64,000 bases of DNA from Siphonodentalium dalli (GCA_032622095.1 CP136067.1:55161899-55225898), one strand, 5' to 3'; positions 11,691 through 23,564 are shown, counted from the first letter of the stretch. Numbers and translations: made by a program. The notes: generated by a model not told the origin, from the sequence alone.

Positions 11691-11879
11691 CACCCCGGAC
11701 GAAGTAGGGTCCACCAGCTACTATTATATATTTCTAGATTTAGTTACAAACTAAATACCTGTATATTGTACAAAGAAATGTTTGACAAATATATCTGTAT
11801 CAATATTACCATACGGGTCATTAAAATAGATACGACGAAACAAATTTTGAAGGGTGCATGGTATCAGGTAAATTTTTAT

Positions 11880-13265
11880 ATTTCAAATGATGACAGGAAT
11901 GCGGAAAGTTGAAGTACCTACGTAATACTGGCTATCCGAATGAAGAGATATACATGTATATAAAAACCAAAATAGAAGATGACTGCTGGCGACAATGTTT
12001 TCCAAAAAAATTCAAAGCATTCGATAGCTCCCATCTAGTTGTCAGCCCGAAGATCAATATAAAGTGTGGTGACTATCAGATGAGGGATATGACTGTACAG
12101 TTGCTAAACAATTCAGTCACGCAAAAGAGGATCAAACAGTAAGATACCAAATTGCTGCCTGTGGTAATGTTTTTTAACGAAATTCGGGAAAATTAGATTA
12201 CTCTCCCCCTGGTTATCCAGAAGATCATTGTGGAATCTGGTGACGATCGGACAAGGGGTGTCGTCTGTAGGATCAACCAAATTATTTAGCCATAAAAATA
12301 GTAAAATTCAAGATCACCGCTGGCAGTGATGTCTTCACAAGGACAGCTTGAGAACAAAACATGGCTCACATCTAGCGGTGACCCAAACTATCCACATGAG
12401 AAAAAGTTCTCCAATAAAAGCTGGCTGCAGGGTGCGCCAATTGATTCAAATTCGAAATTTAACAGGGTGTACTGCTTGTGGCCATGTTTCCCCCGCAAAT
12501 TTGATAGACTGATGGACAAAACCACTGAATCCGTTGAATCAATATACATGTATACATGGATTAATGTATATGCATTGTTATACACAGTACTGGTATATAA
12601 AGGTACTGAAAATAACAATATTACTAGTATACACAAAATAAACCATATATCATGGCTATGGGTTCTAATATCCGAATATGACAGCTGATAACTTGGTGTG
12701 AATTGAAGAGTGGTGGTGTCTCACGCATATCTAACCCTCCATGTTAGAAACATGCCATTAAATGTCATAAGTATAATCTAGCTTGAGGACAGAAGTTATC
12801 CATAAAAAACCCCCTTAATTCAACCAGGTCCTCGCGCGATGTATGGTCGACCACATGATGATCTAGGGGGAATTAGAATTGTTGTATAAAAACAGCACTG
12901 CATGTAAATATAAAATAAAATAGTGCTACATCTTATTACAGATTATTGCCATATATAATCAGTGACTATACAGACAGTCTGACAAAATAAAGTTTCAGTG
13001 ACACTCTATCCGAAGAGGGGAATAATTCCATCTGTTACAGTCAATGGAGCAATTATGAATCTGGAAAGGTGAAATTTCTAAGTAATACTAGATATCGACA
13101 TGACGCGATAACATATAACGTAAATGCAATATGGCCGCTGGCGACCATTTTTTCCTATAAAATTAAAAAAATATTTGATAGCTCTCATCTGATAGATCAA
13201 TATCAAGATAAATATGAAGTTTAGTGATGATCGGATGAGTGAAGTGGACTGTGCTAAACGGTTTA
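11880..13265. repeat. Dispersed family K fragments
   Basis: Several pieces resemble each other: 'GATGACTGCTGGCGACAATG', 'GATAGCTCCCATCTAG', 'ctatcagatgag' and 'caatattaccactggcag'-like phrases near 11970-12120, 12310-12520 and 13120-13250. The same family, centred on a self-complementary GATGGCYGCYGGCRGCCAT-like core, recurs at 20.6-21.1, 29.86-29.95, 36.0-36.4 and 53.0-53.6 kb. No protein is encoded consistently. Confidence 0.5.
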
Positions 13266-13275
13266 GTAATGCTTA

Positions 13276-13595
13276 AAAAGATTTTTACCTTAATATTTTT
13301 ATGTTCACTTTATAAACTTCACTGAGTCATCTTTGTCATGTATTGAGTTTGATATCTTTTGTTAACAGTTTATAAATCATGTATGTCTCATGTTTGTTAT
13401 TTTAATTTATGTGTTTATTATCATTAAATAAAGTTGAATTCCTTAAAAAGATTCTTACCTCAATGTTTTTATGTTCACTTTATAAACTCCACTGAGTCAT
13501 CTTTGTCATGTATTGAATTTGATATCTTTTGTTAACAGTTCATAAATTATGTATGTCTCGTGTTCGTTATTATATTATATACACTTTATAGTGTG
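13276..13595 (+). repeat. Tandem duplication of a retroposon-like 3' tail, two units of about 165 bp
   Basis: Two copies (about 13276-13440 and 13443-13595) share 'TATGTTCACTTTATAAACT', 'CACTGAGTCATCTTTGTCAT' and 'GATATCTTTTGTTAACAGTT'. The first ends with ATTAAATAAAGTTGAATTCC, a polyadenylation-like motif. A tandem tail of this kind is common for 3' ends of LINE or SINE copies. Confidence 0.75.
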
Positions 13596-14330
13596 TTTCA
13601 GAACGAAAACAAAATGAATAAAATCAACAAATTTGTAAATTTAAAAACAATTCAAACGTTGTTGTATTCCATGTCCCAGCCCGGACATATACACCAAATT
13701 TCAATAATATTCATTGAGAAACAACGGACCAAACGCCATATAACACCCCGTATGCATCTTTTATTCCGAGTTGGCCTTTTATTCCGAGTTGGCACGCGCC
13801 GATTGGGCGAGTTAGCCCTGGGGCGAGTACGCCGATTCCGACACCTTTTCTATTTGCAGCAGGTTAAGTTTACGCGTAATTTAATTTACAAAGTTCCCCA
13901 ATTGGTATCGTAAATAGAGCGACCTTATTTGACAGAGAATGCCTCTGTTATTGATTATAAAGTTGCTATACATTAAAAACGACAATTCACATGCTCGTTC
14001 AAGCGCAGTAGTCTATTTTCCCCATGTTAAAGGACATCCACAAACACTAAATAACGCTAACTTACTGCCGAATGTTTTACACGACAACTGTTAACATATT
14101 TGGGCTGAATTCATCTGACGCGGTATTATTCCTCAAAATAAACAACAAAACCATCGTTACTTGGAAATGTAGTTTGGGCTAACATTTACATAAATCCTCC
14201 ACATCATTATTCCGACACACACGTCAGATGAAAAACTCACATGAAGTAACCGGCCAAATTGGCCGAAATAATATACGCATATGTGACCCGCCATATCAAA
14301 TCCAGTCGGAAGTCGGGATTTTTTTTACCC
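13596..14330. other. No recognised gene; one 17-bp word doubled
   Basis: TTTTATTCCGAGTTGGC occurs twice in a row near 13757-13791. The rest is unassigned AT-rich DNA. Confidence 0.5.
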
Positions 14331-14338
14331 TGTGTCAA

Positions 14339-14396
14339 TGCATTCTCTTATATATGCGAGTCGACCATAGGTCGCCTCGCATATATAAGAGAATAC
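14339..14396. repeat. Short palindrome
   Basis: ATTCTCTTATATATGCGAG pairs exactly with CTCGCATATATAAGAGAAT across an 18- to 20-base GC-richer centre. Confidence 0.8.
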
Positions 14397-14911
14397 ATTG
14401 GCCTAACAATATTTTTAAAAATAAATGTTCTCAAACCGTTTATCTTCTTTTTCGATGATTCTATCAAATTATTTAGGTTAACCTTTCTCGCGAGTATTGT
14501 TTGTGTGTGGAATTATTTGTTATCGACAAAAGACAACATTTGAAGACAAATTGATTCAGTCACTATCAGAGTCGTAAATCCTTCGAATTATCTTATACTG
14601 ATGACAGAAATAGCACTTGTGTTCACTTTCATTTCATTCATAACTTTCTGGTGATTGTGAACTCGTTAAGTACACATTGGTGGGTGCATGGAACGTGTTC
14701 CCAAGGACAATTGATAACAGCATACCAGATGAACCACTTTTGGTATGAGACCGATTAGGCACATCCACTGACACTGGTGTAGAAATTTGGCACGGAATGT
14801 CATATGCAGTTTCATTTCTGGCCATGCTGTCGGTGCTGGCTGTATACGACAATGTTGACAATATCTACATCGAGAATGTTCTTCGTGATATCACATAATG
14901 TTGTTTAGGCT
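14397..14911. other. No recognised feature
   Basis: Open frames on both strands lack motifs. Nothing could be supported. Confidence 0.5.
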
Positions 14912-15408
14912 TAGATCATGCCATGAATCTCTACTCTGGCTAACGCCCGTAGATACCATATTCCACCAGTACAAAACCTGGGGAACTTTTTGAAGTTTTG
15001 ACAGGGAACCTTATAAAGTCGAAAGAATAACGCGGGGAATACATTTCTTAGTTATTATCTGTGTCTTAATAATTCACACTATAGGTGAATGTCCCAACTG
15101 GAAATTTCACGATTTAAGTGACTTTGTGGGCGATTTTACTTCGCGGCCCTTACAATTATGGAATTTTTCCTGGGTAATTAATTCAATGTGTATTGCGATA
15201 TCGGCTCACAAAAGTAACGGAAAAGCATGCAATTGGGACCTTCACCTACAGCGAAGAACATTAAGGAAGAGATATGGTAACTAAGAATTATATTCCCCGC
15301 GTTATTTTTTCGAATTTTTGAGGTTCCCTGTCAAAAAGTTCCCAGGTTTTGTACTGGTGGAATATGATCTCTGGCGTTAGCCAGAATAGAGATTCATGGC
15401 ATGATCTA
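14912..15408. mobile_element. Foldback (MITE-like) element, about 497 bp
   Basis: The outer 140 bp on each side are inverted copies. The left begins TAGATCATGCCATGAATCTC and the right ends with its complement. Further in, TTGTACTGGTGGAATAT, AGTTCCCCAGG-like and ATTCCCCGCGTTATT blocks also pair. The centre of about 210 bp is unpaired and non-coding, so this is a non-autonomous DNA element. I could not settle the target duplication. Confidence 0.8.
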
Positions 15409-16260
15409 GTTTAGCCAATGTTCCCCCTTACTTCACCTTGGTGATTCAGCGCTAAGAACAACAGTACTTCCGGTATCTTTTGTTTCCTCTGGTCGCTTAT
15501 CACCAAACAACTTGTACGGCATAGGAGGGCATTTCAGTGGATCAGCGATAAATAGGCTCTGGGCTCTGTTTTTCAAATGTCATGTGGATTATGTCACCTG
15601 TTCTAGTTTTTGTTTGCCTTTCTTGTGAATAAAAAATGTATTCATCACCATTGTCATCTTCGCACAATTCGACATCACCCCGTACCTTTTACATACCATT
15701 CATCATTTCAAAATACAAAGAACACATCGAGTTCATTTACATAATAATTCGGGTACATAATAATTCCATTATTCTAAATTTGCTTAAACGTTATTCCAAG
15801 TCACTTCTTCATCGAATTCCAAAATATCAAGGGTAGAGTCCATATCTTCGTAAATTGGTGAACATTTTCTATTTGTTATGAAGCATGGGATTCTGAATAC
15901 CTAAAGTATATTCAATGTTATATTTATTATTAGAGCACAATCCTATTGTTGCAATCGTTCCCTGATTTTTGGTAAAGCACACCAATTCCAAAGGCTGGCG
16001 AAGGAATAGTTCAGTGATTATCCCATTGTTAGGCACACCAAACTCAATAATTGATATATGCCTGTACTATCGTATTTTTACTTGTTGCAAGGGAATGATC
16101 ACCGAAGGGTTGATGAAGCATACTCACACTCATCCCATCTCTCCACTGTAAACCGACCCTCCGATTCTCCTCCGCAATCGCCATTCTGTTTATTTACTTA
16201 TAGTTTTCATTATATGTATGTATATAATATACCTTGTGTTTTGTTCGTCTTTAGTGTCAT
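15409..16260. other. No recognised gene
   Basis: AT-rich DNA. The portion after about 16170 begins to resemble the upstream part of family Z. Confidence 0.45.
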
Positions 16261-16264
16261 AAAA

Positions 16265-16385
16265 TTTGTCAGTGTATCATACTAGGGAGAGGAGGGTATT
16301 CTAAGTGATTTAGCACTTGTCCTCCAATCCCTTTTGTCATAAACTAATTTAATTTATGAACAAATAAAATATGTTTAAACAAAAA
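16265..16385 (+). repeat. Family Z 3' end, copy 2
   Basis: It shares GGGAGAGG.GGGTA, 'AGCACTTGTC.TCCAATCCC' and a terminal AATAAAATATGTTTAAAC with 9090-9225. The body is missing or too diverged. Confidence 0.6.
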
Positions 16386-16584
16386 ACTCATAACAGACAA
16401 AATCGCCCGGGCGCTTCAAATTGGGACCAGTCCGTGTTGTTTCGGACATATCTATTCACATTCAACGGCGATTAGTTCATGTTAATAACGTTGTTGGGCG
16501 TGGCTAACCGGCTATTGTGTCCAATCGCGGCCAACGGCACATCTCCAGTTGATTGCATTATGTGAGATCAATTGTGCTCTAAGT
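16386..16584. other. No recognised feature
   Basis: Unassigned. Confidence 0.4.
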
Positions 16585-16672
16585 CGGTCAGAGCACGCGA
16601 ATAGTTCTTTACCAGAATAAATATCGCCTTCGACTCGATTGATTCTGGTAAAGAACAATTATTGTGCTCTAA
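16580..16672. repeat. Hairpin with AGCAC termini
   Basis: GTTCTTTACCAGAAT pairs with ATTCTGGTAAAGAAC, and the flanking AGAGCAC pairs with GTGCTCT. The loop holds CGCCTTCGACTCG. It is small, non-coding and foldback-like. Confidence 0.75.
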
Positions 16673-17368
16673 CCATTACTTATTTACTGAAATAACAATT
16701 CAGGGGAAAAATTATTTCTCTAAACGTCAAAATGCAAAAATAGTCCGCCTGTCATTGATACGCTTTGAAACTTAATGTGATTCGCCGCTATAAACCGGAA
16801 GTGATATCTAAGAGAGTAATAATAGTGTGTTATCTATTGTGTCGGTCATTGTTTCCCCACTATTTAATGGGGAAGCATACATGTATAATACATCAGGTGT
16901 ATCATACGATGTATCATTCATACATGTACGTATACACATACTAGTACAACATAAATTAGATCACTACATTTAAAAGATGATAGCATTATTAGCTTATCCT
17001 CGTGCTGCACATTGGAATGGTATGTTCTTCATTTCTAGGGATATTCTGATAAATGAGCAGACGATACGCAGAAAAACTACCCCCGATATTTCTCCCTGAT
17101 TTCCCATTCATTCATTTTTAGGGATATTCATAAACGGCTAATCGTGTAACTTACTCAGCAGCTAGTATTCAGTTGGAAAATGGTTAAATAAAGTGCACCA
17201 TCTTGACTATACTTATATAACCACCCGCTTCGGTACATAATACCCCGATCATTACTGGTTATTCGTCAGACTTAAAATCGCAATAAAGATATATAGCTAT
17301 AGTATCAATGAAGGTGACACGGGCAGTCGTGGATTGTAGTTATATGCTACAACGGTGTATAATAAATA
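16673..17368. other. No recognised feature
   Basis: AT-rich DNA with short local palindromes (for example GTATCATACGATGTATCATTC near 16900). No gene. Confidence 0.45.
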
Positions 17369-17529
17369 CAGAACACAACTTGCATCATAATCTCGAATCT
17401 TTTATCAAACTCGTTGCGGACGGAGCATGGTTGCATTTCGCTCGAGCTACACTCTCGCGAAATATATCCTTGCGCCATCAGCAACTCATTCGATAAAAGA
17501 TTCTCGATTAAGATGCGCGTTGTGTTCTG
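17369..17529. mobile_element. Foldback element, about 161 bp
   Basis: The left arm starts CAGAACACAACTTGCATC and includes CGAATCTTTTATC. The right arm includes GATAAAAGATTCTCGA and ends GTTGTGTTCTG. The arms span about 55 bp each around a GC-richer centre. It is MITE-like and non-coding. Confidence 0.75.
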
Positions 17530-17928
17530 TCTATGTATTCATTTCTGTTACAGTCACACACTGATGCCTGTATTGTCTTATTATTGATTCGGATGTGGCA
17601 GCGATCGACCCTCAGACGAAAAGTAACGGAGTTGATTTGAGAAACGCATCGTGATTAGAGCCAATAAATTCTTAGTCGGCTTAATTTAGACGCCTGATTT
17701 CCAGCAATGTCATTTGGGGGCTATGTGATTAAAAGGATTCCACGCAGAAAAGCTTTGGCCTGATTTTCTTTCCATAGAAAATACTTGCTTTCGTTAGCAT
17801 AAATAAACTGTCATTGAATCTGATCAATCCCGAAAGAACGGAACGCGGTTTTTGTGGAAGTTTTGGAATTTGCGCTGAAATCAACGTCCCGGTACAGATA
17901 CACGATTCGTGCAGGTTATACTCTCTGG

Positions 17929-18272
17929 TTTAAAGGGGCATTGTACACTAAATCCGACCATTTATGGGACCATCTCCTTTTATTCTCAACAGAATATATG
18001 TAACAAATGAATGAATGTGAGCTATGAATTAGTGCAAAATGCACTTGTGTGCTCTATGAACGATGCAAACAACATGGTAATTATAATGAAAATTAATTTA
18101 TGACTTTTTCATTATAATTACTATGGTGTGTGCATCGTTCTTAGAGCACATGAGTGTATTTTGCACTCATCCATGCATGGCACAAATTCTTTCATTTGTT
18201 GCATATATTCTGTTGAGTATAAAAGGAAATGGTCCCACAAATGGCCGGATTTAGGATATAGTCCCCTTTAAA
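17929..18272. mobile_element. Long foldback element TTTAAAGGGG...CCCCTTTAAA, copy A
   Basis: The 344-bp element is almost a complete inverted repeat. TTTAAAGGGGCATTGTACAC pairs with the end, CCATTTATGGGACCAT with ATGGTCCCACAAATGG, CAACAGAATATATG with CATATATTCTGTTG, and GTAATTATAATGAAAA with TTTTCATTATAATTAC at the centre. It is non-coding. A second copy is at 25562-25906 through the segmental duplication. Confidence 0.85.
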
Positions 18273-18317
18273 GATATTTATTTGCCTAATTTATGATACA
18301 TGATATACAACACATAC

Positions 18318-18655
18318 ACTTTTATAAAGACAGTGGGATTGGAGGATAAGTGCTGACACACGTATGGGTAACCCCTCTCCCATATTTGATTACACTGAAA
18401 AATAAATAAAGAGTAATGACAAAGCAACATGTCTACCAAAATACCAAACACAAGTTGAACATATATACAGAATACAGTTCACCCCTCCCCGAGTCAGTCA
18501 TGAGTTTGTATATGCACTTGTTGAAAGGTGGGGTTTGTTTGTTTCGTATTCTGACTTATACTTATCATTATTTGCAAGAGTTAGTCAAAAGAATCTTGAT
18601 TTGTCTCACGTATGAATGACTGTACAGCTAAGAAAATTTTCTCGTTGTCTCAATC
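18318..18655 (-). repeat. Family Z copy, reverse orientation (copy A)
   Basis: Complement of the 8.8-9.15 kb repeat: GGATTGGAGGATAAGTGCTG, GGTAACCCCTCTCCCATA, AACACAAGTTGAACATATAT. Its duplicate is at 25963-26290. Confidence 0.7.
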
Positions 18656-19006
18656 AGGTAAAGCAGGATCTTCAAAAAGCTAAATTTTAGAGAGTAAATA
18701 TTGTAAGAAAGTAATTTATTTAATAGTCGAATTCTTGGGATTGAACGTATAGGTGACAATCAGAGAAATAATGAAAGGCTTATGAATTCTTGGGATTGAA
18801 TGTAGGTGACATGCAATCAAAGAAATACTGAAAGGTTTATAATCTCTCACGCTTACATGCGTGGAAGATCAATTCGAGTTGATCGGGAATCGAACCATTT
18901 ACCTTTGATGAAGGGCTTATGGTGGCCGGGTATTATGATCTTTCCGTTCAATTTAATGTTCGGTCTAAAATTAATACGGCCCGCGAGCAATCGCTGTATA
19001 CATATA

Positions 19007-19465
19007 CACAGTGTATAAACCGTACAAACATTAAATCGGAAGTTGTTTTCGAAAAGACGAAAAATGCTATTTTAGAACGTAAATGTGACAGAAATATCAC
19101 AACAACACCACAAAATCCAGGTTTAAGACGGACACACGGTCGCACCACATCTATAAACGTAATTATAAATTGTACATATACATTTGCCGATCGTAAGCGG
19201 GCTCCATTTGGGCGAAAGACTCTGTTTAATAGACAAAAGTGGCCTTTGATCACTTCAGAAAAAAAAATTATCGCAAAAATTCCCTCTTCAAATGTCATTT
19301 TAACACATAGCCAGCATCTGTCGGAAACCCCACTATATTGCAACGGAAAGGCCGTTATGTGTGCAACATATATCAACATGCCCTTGGCTCGAGTGTATTC
19401 ACAATTTAAAAGTAGAGAGTATTTATTTGGACACCCCACTCGTCAGTCTATGTACGCCTAGTTGT
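19007..19465 (+). repeat. Left terminal inverted repeat of the CACAGTG element
   Basis: It starts CACAGTG, then a 10-bp stretch, then ACAAACATT, which matches six of nine positions of the recombination-signal nonamer ACAAAAACC. It ends near GTACGCCTAGTTGT. Both strands are open for over 120 codons, but the inverted partner shows frame-neutral differences, so I do not call a gene. Confidence 0.85.
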
Positions 19466-20140
19466 GTACGACGACAATACTAGTTGCGATGTTATACAGG
19501 AATCGTACAGTAATGATATGTTCCTTTCGATCCACTTAAACATAACTATGTCTTCGAAATGTCACGTCATTGAACTTATAGACTCTGCCTGAATCAAACA
19601 AGGTATTCCTATACTATTTAGTTACTTTTATTCGACTCCGAATGTAACAAAGGTGTATTTGGGGGTTGAGGAAATATGTTGTATTCTGTGATGAAATTGT
19701 GTATAGGTCAGGGGTGGGGTCTGCAATTCGAACACTAGGCCGGGCGGTGGTTGGTTCTGCATCCCTGCTTACACATTTTTCCTGGCCCTGTAATTTTGAT
19801 CCTAGAGTAATTTTTCTTCAAAATAATGGGACAGAAGGTTTTAAGAATGCTTCTATTATGTAATATGTATGCACTTAACCATTGGTAGGGGGTTTGAGTT
19901 CACCAGCAGTTAATAATAATGGGGAATGACACCAAGGAGTAATATTTGTTTTGCCCACCCACCACCCCATCCCGCTAATAAAAATGTCAGCTTGCTAAAT
20001 GCTCAAGGATCTATCAATGCACATTGGCATGGAAAGGCTGATATTTAAATAGTTCTATTAAAAATCCTTTATTCAACCTGGTGTAAATGATAGCATAACA
20101 CAATAATAGATTCTTCAAATAAATGTAAACTCTTCAAGTA

Positions 20141-20531
20141 GAGGTACTCAATCTGATTCGATGGTTCCCATATCATCATATTCCAACAACAACATTTTTT
20201 TTTAAATGCCGCGTCAGTTATAAGAATAGAGTAATTGCCCAAAACTAATGTTAATCACAGTCAACTATAGTATAAAATTGCCCAAAATATGTTATTGTCA
20301 ACTATCTGACACACAAAAATCACTTGTTTTTAGAGTTATCCATCTACATCCGCAATTTGTTCAGATAAGTCTTCTCGTCGACTATTTACTGGGCCACTTA
20401 AAATGAAAATAATAGAATTCAAACATCGAGATGTGATCACTCTGAGCTTTGATGGGTCTTTTACCGCCGAGGCCAAGGAAATAGTAATTTGCGCAGATTT
20501 GCGAGCGACATTTCGGATTGAGTAATTTTAA
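20141..20531 (+). repeat. Family R fragment inside the CACAGTG element
   Basis: Starts GAGGTACTCAATCTGATTCG and keeps 'ACAGTCAACTATAGTATAAAATT', 'GAGTTATCCATCT.CATCCGCAATTTG' and 'GGAAATAGTAATTTGCG'. It is more diverged than the other R copies, consistent with older cargo. Confidence 0.75.
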
Positions 20532-20599
20532 CTCTTCAAATAAAAATAGACTATTAAAACACTGTAATAAAATAAAACAAATGTGTTAAAACAAACTTT

Positions 20600-21130
20600 C
20601 AGCGATTTCAACGTTATTCGGTATATGGGTCGAGGATCACCTATAGATGGGAGCTGTAAAATTTTAATGATTTTTTATGAAAAATATGGCCACTGGCAGC
20701 CATCTTGGATTTTACTCTTTGCATCACTAAATCCTTTAACACAAAATGCAGAGCTTATCCCTCATCCGATAATCACCAATCTGTATATGGATCTTCGTTC
20801 TGACCTCTCGGTGGGTGCCTTCGATTTTTCCCCAAATTTTGTAAAATAAATGGCTGCCATTTTGGCCATCTTGGATTTTATGACCAAATCCTTTAGCAAA
20901 CCTTACAGGTCACATTTCTCACCCAATCGTCACCGAACTCCACATGGATCTTCGACGTGGCCTCTAGATGGGAGCCCCCATTGTTCCACAACATTTGTTT
21001 AAAACAAACATGAGCACCTGAAGCCATATTGGATTTAAAATGTCAATCCATCAGCATACCGTACAGCCCACATTTATTGGAGAATTGTTTTGAAACTTCA
21101 CAGTGCTGTTGGTATATAAAAGTGGGAATG
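20600..21130. repeat. Family K tandem units inside the CACAGTG element
   Basis: Repeated phrases are GGCCACTGGCAGCCATCTTG, 'ATGGCTGCCATTTTGGCCATCTTG', 'CACATGGATCTTCG' and 'GATGGGAGC'. Units of roughly 190-200 bp follow one another. Non-coding. Confidence 0.6.
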
Positions 21131-21416
21131 CTTCTATAATCATGATACGGGACATTGATAAGAAAAGATAGATCAGGAAAACTGAGTAAAATAGTCATTT
21201 GAAGCAGTTTGGATGGGATGGGTCCCTATCCCAAATTCGGAAAACGGATGTGGAGCGGAACAGTGCCTTTCTCTTGTGATTGGAGGTTAACAATGACCAC
21301 CGGGAGGCCGACTATCTCTAATATGGAAACCTAATTAATGTGTTCGTCTTTTCACATAAATCCCATCATCACAACTGGGCGTACATATTTTTGGCAACTA
21401 GTGATCATCAACTTAA

Positions 21417-21874
21417 ACAACTAGGCGTACATAGACTCAGAGCAGGGTGTCCAATCAATACTATCTACGTTCAAATTGTGAATACACTCGAGCCAAGGGC
21501 GTGTCCATATATGTTACACACATAACGGCCTTTCCGTTGCAATATAGTGGGGTTTCCGACAGATGCTGGCTATGTGTTAAAATGACATTTGAAGAGGGAA
21601 TTTTTGCGAGAATATTTTTTCCTGAAGTGATCAAAGGCCGCTTTTGTCTATTAAACAGAGTCTTTCGCCCAAATGGAGCCCGCTTACGATCGGCAAATGT
21701 GTATGTACAATTTATAATTACGTTTATAGATGTGGTGCGACCGTGTGTCCGTCTTAAACCTGGATTTTGTGGTGTTGTTGTGATATTTCTGTCACATTTA
21801 CGTTCTAAAAATAGCATTTTTCGTCTTTTCGAAAACAACTTCCGATTTAATGTTTGTACGGTTTATACACTGTG
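21417..21874 (-). repeat. Right terminal inverted repeat of the CACAGTG element
   Basis: Inverted copy of 19007-19465 at about 94 percent identity by eye, ending ...TTTATACACTGTG followed by ATATA. The outermost 35 bases are identical to the left end. Confidence 0.85.
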
Positions 21875-21889
21875 ATATATGTACAACCA

Positions 21890-22080
21890 TCACTGTAAAT
21901 AACCCACCGTAATTTTTACGGTAGAGTACCGGCAGCTCAGTTGCCAGTAAACTACCGTATAATTGACAGTAGACCGTATATTCCACTACCGTTTAATTAT
22001 ACAATTATACCGTCAAAATATATATATTACCATACATACCGTTAAATTAACGGTATTCTACCGTTAAAAATACGGCTATT
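21890..22080. repeat. ACGGTA/TACCGT-rich patch, proximal copy
   Basis: Many TACCGT and ACGGTA words, each able to pair with others, separated by AT-rich spacers. The distal counterpart is split by Y1 (26650-26732 and 29417-29575) and holds one extra sub-block. Confidence 0.7.
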
Positions 22081-22294
22081 TAATCCAGTGAACTTCGCAG
22101 TGTTTAGAAGTCACAATAACTTTTGGAACGGGAATTTACTCACCCCACCTCCCGAACTATCATACCCAGAACTGTGAGTCGATTACCTCTTCCAGAATTG
22201 CTTAATTTATTGCTGACTGTATTATTTTATCACCTGTTTTGGTACTTCAAATTTTGCGGTATTTTCGTGATACGAATTTACGCAACATGCAATA

Positions 22295-22744
22295 TCTTAA
22301 AGGTACTCAATCTGATCAGACAGTCCTCGTGTTATCAAGATACAACAACATTTCTTCAAAATACGCTTTGGTTATCACAATCGATCAATTGCAACAGAAT
22401 AATGCTAACCACTGTCAACTATGGTTATTTATCAACATTTTGTTTAACGAAATATGCCCGTATTATCACTTGGGTAACATTGAAATGTGGCCGTATTACC
22501 ACTTGATTTTAGAGTTATCCATCTTCATCCGCAATTTTGTTCGAGACCGTCCGTTTGACGACGTACGTTTATCTGGGCCACAAATAATTGCACATCTCGA
22601 GAAATAACAAACTTCACAAAAATCGATATCTGATCACACTGAGCTTTGGTGGGTGGGTCCCTCGACTCGAAACTAATATGATTTACCCCCGAAGCCAAAG
22701 AAATAGTAATTTGGGAGCGTTAATTCGGATAACGCATCTTTAAT
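22295..22744 (+). repeat. Family R copy (proximal, upstream of the unknown frame)
   Basis: Runs from TTAAAGGTACTCAATCTG to GCATCTTTAAT; the ends are short inverted repeats, TTAAAG against CTTTAA. The central part differs from the other R copies. Open frames in it are not conserved in other copies, so it is treated as non-coding. Confidence 0.75.
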
Positions 22745-22841
22745 CACACACAATTCTGCAAGGAACAAAAGAGAATGTGTCTTGGTGGTTAAAAAAATAT
22801 TTTGCCTGTTGTTTGTAAATCAGGATTTGATTTTGAATTCA

Positions 22842-23564
22842 ATATGGACATTCTTACGAATCGGGATTCCGTTCTCGATAAACTATATGAAAACGCTGAA
22901 ACGGGGATCAACCTGTAATAAATTATCTTGAACATGAAGATGTTCTTCAAAACCAAAATTCGCAGGTCACAATGAATACTGAAATCAGCGAAGAAATAAA
23001 CGTTGATATTGACAAAAAACAATGTAAATATGTCCTGTTTGTTACTCCAAAAGGAAACATGACGTGACTGTTAATCAAAAGGCTCGGAAATCTATTGGAG
23101 ACAACATATCTACCAATCTCTACCAGAGCGCACCAGTCATACTTCCTTTCTGACTCTGTCACCGACTGGGTACTAGTTTCCGTTTCTATATTTAGCGCGG
23201 GGTTTTCCGAACAAAATGGCGAAAACCGATCGCCCCAAAGTCAAATTTCCTATGTGCTTTGAGAACGATTCCCGCACTAAAAACTTAATGACAGAATGGA
23301 GGATCAGAGCGGTAGTTTTGTTGACGATTTTCGCAAGTAACTGGTCAAAATTGGAGCAAATTAGAACTCTTGTGTCTGACTTGCCATGCGTGTTGTCGAT
23401 ACCACAAAGTTAAACGGTATTTTGATGAGCTACATGTGATGATTGAAGAAAGTAAGCTGGGTGGGATAGAAATGAACGACTATTTGCATCAAACTCTACG
23501 GCAGCGTAGAACCGCCACCTCCTCTTTTGTTACTAACTTGATTAAACAAGTTACGCTGCCGTAA
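22842..23564 (+). pseudogene. Unknown gene-like block between two R copies, proximal copy, frameshifted
   Basis: Counterpart of 30922-31646. The first frame (MDILTNRDSVLDKLYENAE...) is broken here because 4 bases present in the distal copy after GAAACGGGGA are missing. Downstream pieces are identical in the two copies: MAKTDRPKVKFPMCFENDS (23216-23413) and a frame ending FVTNLIKQVTLP (to 23564). I do not recognise the product. The end of the block forms a hairpin, TACGGCAGCGTAGAAC against GTTACGCTGCCGTA. Confidence 0.45.

Larger units (their letters stand above)
19007..21874. mobile_element. DNA transposon with CACAGTG termini, 459-bp inverted repeats and 5-bp target duplication
   Basis: Both ends begin CACAGTGTATAAACCGTACA and continue as inverted repeats for about 459 bp (19007-19465 and 21417-21874). 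The flanks are ATATA on each side (19002-19006 and 21875-21879). The distal segmental copy has the uninterrupted site TATACATATATGTACAACC at 26631-26649, which equals the two flanks merged with one ATATA. This proves the boundaries and a 5-bp duplication. Five-bp duplications and CAC..TG termini are typical of the Transib superfamily, and CACAGTG is also the consensus heptamer of RAG recombination signals. The 1.95-kb interior carries no transposase, only an R fragment and family K units, so the copy is non-autonomous. Confidence 0.9.

Noticed and set aside
18838-18920. tRNA-like B box (GGTTCGATTCC on the minus strand) and possible SINE
   Set aside because: No matching A box or cloverleaf could be drawn around it. 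It also recurs only through the segmental duplication.
18919-19461. Open frames of 163-180 codons on both strands over the left inverted repeat
   Set aside because: The same sequence, inverted, gives frames on both strands at 21.45-21.88 kb. No domain is visible and differences between the arms do not respect codons.
22123-22607. Overlapping frames of 122-127 codons (also 30186-30667 and 62835-63098)
   Set aside because: They lie within family R, other copies of which do not keep the frame.
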